Part shown: positions 1 to 8,489 of the stretch, one piece after another
How positions within the stretch are numbered: the first letter of the stretch is position 1
Layout: each line of letters starts with the position of its first letter
The notes under the pieces: model-generated
Told to the model about the DNA's origin: nothing
Database searches by the model: none
What the model saw: only the letters and a program-made list of their open reading frames with translations
Translations under genes and position numbers: made by a program
Assembly (NCBI GenBank): GCA_964540005.1
Contig: CAZILN010000187.1
Location: 1-26,231, forward strand
Direction of reading: 5' to 3'
Length of the DNA stretch: 26,231 nt
DNA from: CAZILN01 sp964540005
Lineage (GTDB): Bacteria > Bacteroidota > Bacteroidia > Bacteroidales > SM23-62

Positions 1-776
1 CCGGACCAGCGGGTAAAATCGATAACGATGGCATCCAGCCTCCCGGCATAGCTGATGCTGTCCTGTATATCCTGTGTGATCCTTCCGTTTATATCGATCG
101 TAAAAAGCCGGGATACGGAATCTGCTTCCTTTTCCTCCCTGTAATATTGTTCCATCTGGGCAACATGGATACTGTAAGGTAACTCGTACAGGTACCAGAA
201 CCAGTGAGAATAGTCCTCGCCTTCACCATTATAATTATGTCCTACAACCTCACAGTCCTGTACATGCCGGCCTGACTTGTCAATGGTGACCAGGTATAAC
301 TTATCGTATATGTATCCGGGTTCATCCTCTGAATATATCAGTAAATTGAAAATGTAGGGTGTCTCAAAATATGCGAAATAATAAAAATTAATCTGACGAT
401 ATCCCGATGAGAATTGTGTGGGTTGTGAAGCATAGACATTGTAATAGGAAAGGTGATCAACAATGAAATTGGTATCCACCGGGGTAAGGCCCTCAGCTCC
501 GCCAAATTTCAGATATTCCTCCATAAGTTCATCGGGGAGTTCATCACAATTCTGCCGGATAAATTCCAGGTCGATGGAACGTTCATCTTCCTCCAGGAAA
601 TTAATATCGGGAGCGTAAAAGCCGCTGTGAGGATCAGAGGATTCTTCAATCGCATCATCACCGGCTCCATCATAATATTTCGCGTCGGAGCCATTTGAAT
701 CTGCAGGGGACTTTTGTTTACAGGACAGTACAGTGATTACCAGGAAAATAACCGTGATTAATTGAAAGAGTTTCAT
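1..776 (-). CDS. Acidic lipoprotein, C-terminus cut by window edge
   Basis: The minus frame is open from an ATG at 776 to the left edge, giving at least 258 codons. Residues 1-19 form a lipoprotein signal (MKLFQLITVIFLVITVLSC) with lipobox VLSC and Cys19 as the lipidation site. The first part of the mature chain is rich in Asp and Glu. A stretch near the middle, DKLYLVTIDKSGR, resembles NELYVIELADG in the lipoprotein at 3222 and NELVILQVEN in the one at 4544, so I infer a third, more distant member of that family. No enzymatic motif is visible. It is probably a periplasm-facing or surface lipoprotein of unknown role. The stop lies outside the window. Confidence 0.8.
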   Translation of the reverse strand, partial: MKLFQLITVIFLVITVLSCKQKSPADSNGSDAKYYDGAGDDAIEESSDPHSGFYAPDINFLEEDERSIDLEFIRQNCDELPDELMEEYLKFGGAEGLTPVDTNFIVDHLSYYNVYASQPTQFSSGYRQINFYYFAYFETPYIFNLLIYSEDEPGYIYDKLYLVTIDKSGRHVQDCEVVGHNYNGEGEDYSHWFWYLYELPYSIHVAQMEQYYREEKEADSVSRLFTIDINGRITQDIQDSISYAGRLDAIVIDFTRWS

Positions 777-871
777 GATATTAAGTTTTTGAGATTCCTT
801 GATACTTGTTTTGATTATTAAAGTAATTCATTTCAGTCAAATCAGAAAAATTAAAAAGTATTTTTATCAGG

Positions 872-1027
872 AATTATGTGGATGAGATGTACCCTAAACT
901 GGGTCACCTGGCGGAAAGCCCGCCGATGGACAACCTACATTACCAGATCTATCACTTCTATGCAAAGGACCCTGAAGTAAGGAGAATCGGGCTCCAGCTG
1001 TTCAGTCATAAGGTCCCTGAATACTGA
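872..1027 (+). pseudogene. Orphan C-terminal gene tail, about 50 codons
   Basis: A plus-strand frame ends with TGA at 1025-1027 and encodes about 50 protein-like residues, including YPKLGHLAESPPMDNLHYQ and ending SHKVPEY. The frame is open upstream only to a TAA at 824-826. The only internal ATG, at 887, would give a 46-residue peptide with no signal and no visible ribosome site. The codons look used, and the text reads like the end of a globular enzyme rather than a complete small protein. I do not recognise the family. It ends 9 bases before the stop of the opposing DUF5916 gene. Reading: a remnant of a larger gene, or less likely a genuine small gene. Confidence 0.4.
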
Positions 1028-1036
1028 AAACCCGGC

Positions 1037-3091
1037 CTATCGGACCAGGATGGGGTAGGTGAGCTTCAGAAAGAGGATCTTTGAATGAAGCTGGTTTTCA
1101 TCAGGCAGCATCAGCTCATTATTGGTTGTGTATATCAGGTAAACCGCACCGAAGGGTGGTTTGAACCTCCAGCCGAACAGCCCGTAAACATAGATTCGTT
1201 CTGTGGCAGTGTTATTCTGAGCGAAGACCCTGAGCCATAAATCTGGAGTGAAATTGTAGCTGGCAGAAAGAATGTTCAGAACTGTAGAATTGTTATCGGG
1301 ATCAGGATTAAACCTGATTACATCGAGGCTGTATTCGAGTCCCAGTTTCTGAACAGGTTTAAACCGTGCCATGAATGTGGTACGGGTAAAATCCCTGTCA
1401 AAATTTTGTCCCCGGGTGTAACCAAGCCTTGCCGAAGCCCATTCATCGGTATTGTATCCCAGCTCTGCACCGTACTGGTGGTTGTAAAATTTCTTTTCAT
1501 ACAGCTTGAATTCATCATTATAGGATACTTCCAGACTGAAACGGTTCTGCATGTATAACCTGGCCGATTCAGTAACATTCCAGCTGCGCAGAACACCCTG
1601 CTGGCTCCAGAAGATGTTGTTCCTGGTGCTCAGGGACAGGTATTCGATGGTACTGTTCTTCATCCACCACCTGTAAGACAAATCACTGTCGATTACCCTG
1701 GCGTTCTCCTCCCTTACAAAACCGGTCTGGTTGACGTTTTCCATGAAATTTTCTCCCCAGTGTGAGTACCTGACATGATAGTGATAGATATTGTTTTCAC
1801 GGGCGGCCCTGACAAACCAGGCTGAGTGTGTCTTAAAATCACCCGGGGCGCTGCCCACAAACTGCCCGGTCAGTTTCACCGTTTTCCCCAGGTTGACAGC
1901 ATAATCGGCGCTAAGGGACCTGGCGTATCCTCCTTCCCATGATTTATCCACGAATGTCAGTCCGGCCGTGGAGGATTTCAGTATATCCCCTTTCAGCCTG
2001 ACGGCTGAAAATACGGCAGCCGGTTCATCCTGGTCGGACTGTTGTACCGTCCTGGTGCTTAAAGCATTCAGGTTCACTCCCCCTATCTTTCCGGTAACTT
2101 TTCCCCCGTAATCAATATCATTTATCCGGCGGGAATAAAAGGTCTGGATACGGGTGCTGAACAGGTCATTTCCTTCCTGAAAAAACAATCGCTTCTCAGG
2201 AAAGTTTATCTCATAACGGGTCAGGTTGATCTCTTCCTGGTCTCCTTCCACAGTAGCAAAATCAGGATTATAGGTGAGGTTGGCGGTGAGTTGGGGGGTG
2301 ATCCCTATCCTTGCATCCACTCCTGCATCAGGTTTGACCTTTTTGTGGATCCCCGTAACATCGCTGTCTTCATAACGAAGGGTTCCATATGGGAAGAGGC
2401 TGAGCCGGGCAGTACTGGCTGGTGTTTTGATCTTGGTCAGTGTACCCCCCTGCGATGGTCTGAGATCTTCAGACAGCTGACCGGACCAGTAGGACGTTTC
2501 TGAGTTTTTCCTGATGACCCTGCCAAAGTTGATCCCCCAGGTATCAATATCTGCCCGGTAATTAATACTTTTAAACGGGATCGCTAATTCAGCCACCCAG
2601 CCATCCTGGTTGATAGCTGCAGCAGCAGACCATTCCGTGTCCCAGTTGTGATCTGAATTCTTCCCATCATCGATCAAACGAATATCAGTCTGGGTAGAAA
2701 GTGGATTTATGAGGAAGGCATATGCAGAACGCTGATCGTTATAGGTGTCCAGCACCAGGGCTATCATATCATCCCCTTTGGTCTGGTAATCCCTGTTCTG
2801 GAAACTGGCAACAATTCTGTCCGGTTCCGGATCCAGGCAGATAAAAGCCGCATAAATATTTTCATTATCATAGCAAATATAGGCTATGGTTATTTCAGTA
2901 GCCGGTTGTCCGCCCCGCGGTTCCATCTGTGTGAATCCTGTGGCCGAATCGACAACAGCCCATTCTCCCGCAGAGATCCGTCCATCAATAACAGGAGGAT
3001 CATCTACAAAGTTGGTCTCAATGGTTTTCTGGGCATTCAGGACAGAAAACAGTGCAGTAAAACAGGAGAATATGAGAATTTTAATTTGCAA
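1037..3091 (-). CDS. CBM9-like/DUF5916 outer-membrane protein
   Basis: This 684-residue exported protein has a signal peptide ending ...SVLNA/Q at about residue 20. An N-terminal CBM9-like domain occupies roughly residues 28-215 (VIDGRISAGEW, then LVLDTYNDQRSAYAFLINP and WVAELAIPF). A DUF5916 C-terminal region follows, with the family hallmarks FATVEGDQEEINLTRYEI, FPEKRLFFQEGNDLF and FYSRRI, and then alternating aromatic strands typical of an outer-membrane beta barrel. Only TTG is available as a start: an in-frame TAA lies 15 bases upstream, and the signal peptide begins exactly at this TTG. The family is common in Bacteroidota; its substrate is not known to me. It is divergent from the lipoprotein at 3222 across 130 bases. 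A longer paralogue lies at 19553. Confidence 0.9.
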   Translation of the reverse strand: MQIKILIFSCFTALFSVLNAQKTIETNFVDDPPVIDGRISAGEWAVVDSATGFTQMEPRGGQPATEITIAYICYDNENIYAAFICLDPEPDRIVASFQNRDYQTKGDDMIALVLDTYNDQRSAYAFLINPLSTQTDIRLIDDGKNSDHNWDTEWSAAAAINQDGWVAELAIPFKSINYRADIDTWGINFGRVIRKNSETSYWSGQLSEDLRPSQGGTLTKIKTPASTARLSLFPYGTLRYEDSDVTGIHKKVKPDAGVDARIGITPQLTANLTYNPDFATVEGDQEEINLTRYEINFPEKRLFFQEGNDLFSTRIQTFYSRRINDIDYGGKVTGKIGGVNLNALSTRTVQQSDQDEPAAVFSAVRLKGDILKSSTAGLTFVDKSWEGGYARSLSADYAVNLGKTVKLTGQFVGSAPGDFKTHSAWFVRAARENNIYHYHVRYSHWGENFMENVNQTGFVREENARVIDSDLSYRWWMKNSTIEYLSLSTRNNIFWSQQGVLRSWNVTESARLYMQNRFSLEVSYNDEFKLYEKKFYNHQYGAELGYNTDEWASARLGYTRGQNFDRDFTRTTFMARFKPVQKLGLEYSLDVIRFNPDPDNNSTVLNILSASYNFTPDLWLRVFAQNNTATERIYVYGLFGWRFKPPFGAVYLIYTTNNELMLPDENQLHSKILFLKLTYPILVR

Positions 3092-3221
3092 AACTATGTT
3101 GCCCGATTAGGCACGGCAATATTACTTAAGCTGATGCTAGTGAATGTCGAACACAAAATAGAAAAATTTATTGTAAATTTATTCTTATCACAATCACTGC
3201 CCATGCCTAAACTAATGCATC

Positions 3222-4523
3222 ATGAGGATATTGAAAATTTATTTCCTGCTGCGTATGACCCTGCTTTGTATGATCCTGCTGCTTGACTCCTGCAGTAAGC
3301 CGGGCAGGAAAGAGGCTTCAGGATTAGTGTATATCTTCCTGGAGAAACCCTCAAGTTACCCGGATCTGTTTAATAAGTACAGTGAATTAGATATTGCGGA
3401 GTTTATTAAAAAGCATCCTGTGGAACATCCCTCTACTGACACTCTTTTTGTGACGGAGTTCTATGTAATGGAGGCCTTTGATGATTTTCTGCCCGGGGGA
3501 ACCGATTCCGTGATGCTGGCTTTCCTGTCATTCGGGGATGAAGGAGAAGATCAGGTAACTGGCGGAGATAGCATTTTAGGAGAGGCTTTTCAGATCCGGG
3601 AAAGCAAGGGGGTATTGAGTATTATTGAACGGAAGTATTTCACCACGGCAGATATTGAACAGGAGCCGGCCGCGGAAGGGACTGAAGCCGATGTCATGGC
3701 CATTGAGGAGGATGCTGAACCGGTGTACCGGCTCAATATTTTTCCGGAAGGAGGGGGGGCGCTTGATCCTCTCGACAAGTATTATGATGCAGTAACGGCA
3801 ATGGAAGTTTTTGACCTTATCTATTACGATAAGTATATCCCTGAACAATATACTGAAGATGCCACCCTCAGCGACCTGGTGGTAACAGAGGCAAGCCTGG
3901 TTTCTGTGCTGGGGATAGGCGAAAAGAATTACAACGACAGCCTTATCATTGTATTCATGTCCTATGTGCCTGGCGATGAGGAGTATTATGAAGATGAATA
4001 CGAGGCTGTCACTCATAATGAGTTATATGTAATCGAGCTTGCCGATGGCCAGTTGTATGAACAAGTCTCTTGGGACATGGGGGAATTATATGAATCAGCT
4101 TCAGGTTCGTATTTCACTGGTTCAATCTACGAATTCGAATTGTTCCCGGTATCAGAATGGGCAAGCCTTATTGCTATCTACAATAGCCATGAGGACGGTT
4201 CCGAGTATGAAGGGGTAAGCACAGAGGAGGTAAGCCTCTATGCGATTGAAGGGGGTGATCTTTCCTTGGTCCTCCATCTTGAACTGGGGAGCAGCCGCTG
4301 GGAAGCGGATTACCAGGGACCGCCTGAGGAACAGTATTCCCGTTCAGAGGTCACGGAAGGACAGTTGTCTGTGACTGACGAACTGTATGAAGGGTTCTGT
4401 AAGCTCGGGTTTCGCCAGACTTACAAAGAAATCGAGAACGGAGAAGTAATCCAGCAGTGGGAAGAAACAACATACTATGTGTGGACCGGCACTATGTATT
4501 CACTGCAGGATGATCCTCACTAA
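3222..4523 (+). CDS. Acidic lipoprotein, tandem paralogue 1
   Basis: The product has 433 residues with an SPII signal, hydrophobic residues 4-21 and lipobox LDSC with Cys24. The mature protein is extremely rich in Asp, Glu and Tyr. Its C-terminal half aligns by eye with the next gene: NELYVIELADG, then SLYAIEGGDLSLVL, and a last motif YYVWTGTMYSLQDD that matches LYYWNGSAYIQDD there. No catalytic motif is recognisable. Expected location is lipid-anchored in the periplasm or on the surface. ATG 3222 is chosen because it precedes the whole signal; an internal ATG at codon 12 would leave a shorter but still possible signal. It is followed after 20 bases by its paralogue, so the two are probably cotranscribed. 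Confidence 0.8.
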   Translation: MRILKIYFLLRMTLLCMILLLDSCSKPGRKEASGLVYIFLEKPSSYPDLFNKYSELDIAEFIKKHPVEHPSTDTLFVTEFYVMEAFDDFLPGGTDSVMLAFLSFGDEGEDQVTGGDSILGEAFQIRESKGVLSIIERKYFTTADIEQEPAAEGTEADVMAIEEDAEPVYRLNIFPEGGGALDPLDKYYDAVTAMEVFDLIYYDKYIPEQYTEDATLSDLVVTEASLVSVLGIGEKNYNDSLIIVFMSYVPGDEEYYEDEYEAVTHNELYVIELADGQLYEQVSWDMGELYESASGSYFTGSIYEFELFPVSEWASLIAIYNSHEDGSEYEGVSTEEVSLYAIEGGDLSLVLHLELGSSRWEADYQGPPEEQYSRSEVTEGQLSVTDELYEGFCKLGFRQTYKEIENGEVIQQWEETTYYVWTGTMYSLQDDPH

Positions 4524-4543
4524 CAGCTAATTATCCTTTAATC

Positions 4544-5521
4544 ATGAAAACCTCTGGATTTTCTCTGGCTTTATTGCTTTTTGTTATTCTTATCGTAAAT
4601 GGCTGTAAAAAGCAGGCAGCGGTAACCGAACCTGAAGATACTGACATTCCGTATTCTGGCGTATTATTATCCGATGATACAAAAGAGTCCCCTCCTGAAC
4701 CCCCTGTTGAACCGGATGCCAGGGAGAAGGTAAATGAGTATGTATATCCTATTCACAGGACAAATGTCAGGATCCCGTACGGCTATGATGACGAAAAGAA
4801 TTACTACGGGGTCCTGTCGGGACAGGACATTATGCATTTTATCTACCGGAATGATTCAATTCTGGCTGAACCCGGCGACAGCTCCTACATATGGGATTAT
4901 TATATGGATACGGGGGATCTGATTGCCCGGACCGGCGAAGACCATGAAATAATGAAAAATATAGTGCTGGTATTTGTAAGATACCTTACAGGAGATCAGA
5001 AACCTCCATTTTTTGGCGACAGGGAGGAGTACAATGAGCTAGTAATACTTCAGGTAGAAAACCGTATCCCAAGGGTCATTGTACGCATGGATTTTGGTCC
5101 GACCCTGGGACAGATAAGTGAAGGAGGTCCCTATGGGGTTTATGAGGGCTATACTGCCAGCCTGATTGAGGTTTCGCCGGAGGCATCCGCTGTTAATATT
5201 CGTTATTCTATAAGTGACCAGGAAGACGAGATGGAAGTCATTGAGTCAAGTGAAGAGGTTTATATCTACTCTGTCGATGAGGGGAAGCTGAAATCTGTTC
5301 TGGCCGTGGATACAGAAGATACAGAATCTGATTACGAAGGATCTAACAGCTGGGGCTGGTGGGCGGACCTGACCATCCTGGAAAGTACCAGGAACGGCCT
5401 GTATGAAATGGTATATACTAAAAGGACCTGGGAGCGTGAAGATGATGAAATGCTCATGGAGGAAACCGATACACTGCTGTATTACTGGAACGGGTCAGCG
5501 TATATTCAGGACGACCTGTAG
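4544..5521 (+). CDS. Acidic lipoprotein, tandem paralogue 2
   Basis: The product has 325 residues with lipoprotein signal MKTSGFSLALLLFVILIVNGC and Cys21 as the anchor. A Pro/Glu-rich linker at about 40-62 precedes a mature domain dense in Asp, Glu and Tyr. Shared blocks with the upstream gene are NELVILQVEN, EVYIYSVDEGKLKSVLAV, and the terminal YYWNGSAYIQDD. I infer a tandem duplication that has diverged. The function is unknown, and nothing in the sequence argues for an enzyme. The last 16 bases overlap the opposing 3' end of the PHP pseudogene, an unusual convergent overlap consistent with decay of that gene. Confidence 0.8.
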   Translation: MKTSGFSLALLLFVILIVNGCKKQAAVTEPEDTDIPYSGVLLSDDTKESPPEPPVEPDAREKVNEYVYPIHRTNVRIPYGYDDEKNYYGVLSGQDIMHFIYRNDSILAEPGDSSYIWDYYMDTGDLIARTGEDHEIMKNIVLVFVRYLTGDQKPPFFGDREEYNELVILQVENRIPRVIVRMDFGPTLGQISEGGPYGVYEGYTASLIEVSPEASAVNIRYSISDQEDEMEVIESSEEVYIYSVDEGKLKSVLAVDTEDTESDYEGSNSWGWWADLTILESTRNGLYEMVYTKRTWEREDDEMLMEETDTLLYYWNGSAYIQDDL

Positions 5522-5960
5522 GTGGAGGTGTCGGATGGCTTTTTCTCGAACAGGAGGGTTTCGGTGATGCCCAGTTGACGGCTGACATAGAGGGCAACAT
5601 TCTGGTTCAGCCAGTTAGGCTGATGGGCATCCGAACTCAGTACAAACCTGAAGCGGTCCAGGTACGGCCTGTAACCCTTTTCCCAGTTGCTCTTCCATAC
5701 ATACCGGTTATTGATCTCTACCAGGCACTCTGCCGGTATCCTGTCAAGGTCCGTTCCTATGATAAGAGGGTGTGCGATGATGACAGGCTTTCCGCTTGCA
5801 ATCAGTTTTTCAAGAGCCCTGTAATAAACTCGTAGTGATCGCTGATGCCGATGGTCCTGGCATGCCGCACGCCGGCAATAAACTCTATGGTTTGTTGTTC
5901 TGCAACAGCAGTGTCACCGTATGACCAGGTAGTATGTATATGCAGGTCCTGTGATGCCAT
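5506..5960 (-). pseudogene. PHP-domain phosphoesterase, frameshifted and internally deleted
   Basis: On the minus strand an ATG at 5960 opens MASQDLHIHTTWSYGD with the PHP metal motif HIH, then GISDHYEF, and hits a stop after 52 codons. Around 5824-5828 the reading frame must shift by one. The second frame then runs 107 codons to the TGA at 5506-5508 and carries IASGKPVIIAHP, ECLVEINNRYVW and FVLSSDAHQPNW, which are the later PHP metal-ligand blocks (AHP and SDAH). The middle of the domain, where PHP proteins carry a conserved Glu and a further His motif, is absent. I therefore infer an internal deletion that also caused the frameshift, not just a base-call error. PHP proteins are metal-dependent phosphoesterases; this copy should be inactive. 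Confidence 0.8.
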
Positions 5961-6121
5961 GCCTCAATCTTAGGTATAATTATCGAAAAAAACCTGAAAT
6001 CTGCATAAAATATATGACAGGATGGTTATTTTTAAATCATAATCATCAGGCAGGCTCATATTCTGCCCGCAACAAGCAGGGATAATTCGCATGTAACATA
6101 ATTTCCACTTATACAACAGAG

Positions 6122-7270
6122 ATGAAATACAAATCATTTTCAATTTTCCTTGTCTTTCTTATAATGGGATTCGGCGATGCAGTAGGACCCCTGGTCAGCC
6201 TGGCCAAGGATACCTTTGGCGTTTCCAATGCAGTCGCCCAGTTATTACCCATGACCGGCTTCCTTATGTTCGGGCTGTTCTCCGTACCAATGGGGATCGT
6301 TCAGGACAAGCGGGGCAAGATGCTGGTGCTACTTGTTGGACTGTCACTGGCTTTGCTGGGTCTCGGACTCCCTGTACTGGGCGGGATGGATAAATTCCTT
6401 TTTCTGGTAATCTCTGTTGCCTTGCTCGGAGCGGGGGCTACTTTTCTGCAGGTATCGGGTAATCCCCTCATGAGAGATGTGTCCCCCGAAGGAAAGTATT
6501 CGCGTAACCTCTCACTTGGACAGTTCATTAAAGCCATTGGCACCCTTTCCACAGCAGCCATACCGCTTATTGCAAGTAACTATTTTGATGCCGACTGGAC
6601 AGTGATCTTTCCCATATTCAGCGTGGCTATACTGATCACCATAATCATTGTATCCTCAGCCAAAATTAAGGAGAAGAAATCTGATGAAGGTACTTCGGCC
6701 ACATTCGCATCCTGTTTTGCCCTGCTGAAGAATTCCTATGTGCTGATGATGGTCTTTGCCATATTTCTTTATGTCGGGTCCGAGATATGCATGTCCTCAG
6801 GAATGCCCTTGTACCTGGAGGAGCAGTATGGGATCAACATCCAGCAGCTTGGACTGGCTGGGACGGGTCTGTTCTTCCTGGCACTTATGACCGGACGGTT
6901 CCTGGGTGGATTGATCCTTAACTGGATGCCCGCCAAACGTTTCTTTGTTATCACAATCGTGATCTCACTGATAGGCATGGCCGGCTTATTTACAGGGATC
7001 AGAACTGTGGGATTTATCAGTTCCTTTGTCATCGGGCTGGGATTTGCAAACATCTTCCCGCTGATCTTTTCTATTGTGGTGGACAGAATGCCTGACAGGG
7101 CAAATGAGTTGTCCGGCCTGATGATAACAGCTATTATCGGGGGAGCCGTATTACCTCCACTGATGGGATTGCTTGCTGACAATACCTCAGTGATGCACGG
7201 GTTCCTTGTTCCTATTGCTGCCATATTATATATTGGATGGATCTCTGTGAAAGTATTAAGGGAAAAGTAA
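6122..7270 (+). CDS. MFS sugar permease (FHS/fucose-permease-like)
   Basis: This 382-residue polytopic membrane protein has about 12 hydrophobic segments. The loop motif VPMGIVQDKRGKM after the second helix is the FHS-type version of the MFS A-motif, and GNPLMRDVSPEGKYSRNLS follows the fourth. FHS permeases import sugars such as fucose, glucose or galactose by proton symport; the substrate here cannot be read from sequence. The gene is followed by a ROK protein after 56 bases, a pairing common in Bacteroidota sugar loci, so uptake followed by phosphorylation or sensing is a reasonable inference. The length is slightly short for FHS permeases (usually about 400-440), but both ends look intact. 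Confidence 0.85.
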   Translation: MKYKSFSIFLVFLIMGFGDAVGPLVSLAKDTFGVSNAVAQLLPMTGFLMFGLFSVPMGIVQDKRGKMLVLLVGLSLALLGLGLPVLGGMDKFLFLVISVALLGAGATFLQVSGNPLMRDVSPEGKYSRNLSLGQFIKAIGTLSTAAIPLIASNYFDADWTVIFPIFSVAILITIIIVSSAKIKEKKSDEGTSATFASCFALLKNSYVLMMVFAIFLYVGSEICMSSGMPLYLEEQYGINIQQLGLAGTGLFFLALMTGRFLGGLILNWMPAKRFFVITIVISLIGMAGLFTGIRTVGFISSFVIGLGFANIFPLIFSIVVDRMPDRANELSGLMITAIIGGAVLPPLMGLLADNTSVMHGFLVPIAAILYIGWISVKVLREK

Positions 7271-7326
7271 TTCCAAGGCTAATACCTGGATTAAAACAAA
7301 AAATATATTTTGATAAGTTACTAATT

Positions 7327-8430
7327 ATGAAAGACTTAAATAAGGATAAAAGGATAGTAATGACCCTGGATGCTGGTGGCACGAACTTCGTTTTCTCTGC
7401 TATCAGGGGGAACCAGGAAGTTATTGATCCGGTACAGCTCCCTTCCAATGCCAATGATCTTGATCGGTGCCTGGAGACGGTATTAAAAGGTTTTACTATG
7501 ATCAAAGAGGGCTTGCCTGAAGCTCCTGTTGCCATCAGTTTTGCATTTCCCGGACCTTCAGATTTTCCTAATGGGATTATAGGGGGACTGGGGAATCTTC
7601 CTGCTTTTCGGGAAGGAGGAGTGGCCCTGGGACCCATGTTGGAAGATCATTTCCGGATACCCTTTTTCCTGAATAATGATGGGGACCTCTTTGCCTATGG
7701 TGAGGCAATTGCAGGCTTATTGCCCTGGGTCAACAATAAACTGGAAGAGGCCGGGAGCCCCAAAAGATACAAAAACCTACTGGGTGTGACCCTTGGGACC
7801 GGTTTTGGGGGCGGTTTGGTTAACGATGGAAAACTCTACCTGGGGGATAATTCGGCAGGACTAGAGATCTGGCTCATGAGGGGAAAGATCCATACCGATT
7901 GTTATATGGAAGAGGGAGCCAGTATCAGGGCCGTGCAGCGGGTTTATCTTGAGGCGGCCGGACTGACTGCCGATGAAGCTCCCACACCCAAGGAAATATA
8001 CGAGATAGCCATGGGCCAGCGGGAAGGGGACAATAAGGCAGCCCTGAAAGCCTATAGCGAGCTGGGCGAGGTAGTGGGGGATGCCCTGGCTGATGCCGTT
8101 ACGATAACGGATGCCCTGGTTGTGATAGGGGGCGGACTCTCAGGGGCCCATAAGGTGTTTATGCCACGCCTGATCGAAGAATTGAACGGGTCCATTTACA
8201 CCATAGGCGGTGAGAGATTCGACCGGATGGAAATTAAGGCTTTCAACCTGGAAGATGAAAAGGAACTCACACAGTTCCTGAAGGGAGAAGCCACAAAGGT
8301 GAAAGTGCCGGGTTCCGGCCGGCTGGTTGATTATGATCCTATGAAAAGGACAGGAGTGGGCATATCCAGACTTGGGACAAACAAAGCAACAGCCATCGGC
8401 GCCTATGCATTTGCCCTGGCTAATCTGTAA
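7327..8430 (+). CDS. ROK-family sugar kinase-like protein
   Basis: The product has 367 residues from ATG 7327. A longer in-frame start at 7237 would overlap the permease by 34 bases and add unconserved residues, so I reject it. The ASKHA phosphate-1 motif DAGGTN is at 15-20, the catalytic-Asp region LNNDGD at 115-120, phosphate-2 GTGFGGG at 156-162, and an adenosine motif VIGGGLSG lies further on. The usual ROK zinc signature CxCGxxGC is missing: the matching region reads LEIWLMRGKIHTDCYMEEG. No helix-turn-helix precedes the domain, so it is not an NagC/XylR-type repressor. It is probably a sugar kinase partnering the upstream permease; activity without the zinc site is uncertain. Confidence 0.85.
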   Translation: MKDLNKDKRIVMTLDAGGTNFVFSAIRGNQEVIDPVQLPSNANDLDRCLETVLKGFTMIKEGLPEAPVAISFAFPGPSDFPNGIIGGLGNLPAFREGGVALGPMLEDHFRIPFFLNNDGDLFAYGEAIAGLLPWVNNKLEEAGSPKRYKNLLGVTLGTGFGGGLVNDGKLYLGDNSAGLEIWLMRGKIHTDCYMEEGASIRAVQRVYLEAAGLTADEAPTPKEIYEIAMGQREGDNKAALKAYSELGEVVGDALADAVTITDALVVIGGGLSGAHKVFMPRLIEELNGSIYTIGGERFDRMEIKAFNLEDEKELTQFLKGEATKVKVPGSGRLVDYDPMKRTGVGISRLGTNKATAIGAYAFALANL

Positions 8431-8489
8431 TCAGCTTCCAACAAGGCAGCCAAAACTTTAAGCTGTTACATCAGATCACCCACAGTTCA

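Noticed and set aside
5575..5835. Plus-strand 86-codon frame
   Set aside because: It is the antisense shadow of the PHP pseudogene, whose minus-strand motifs are clear.
7237..7326. Longer start for the ROK protein
   Set aside because: It would overlap the permease by 34 bases and add residues unlike any ROK N-terminus; ATG 7327 places DAGGTN at the usual distance.
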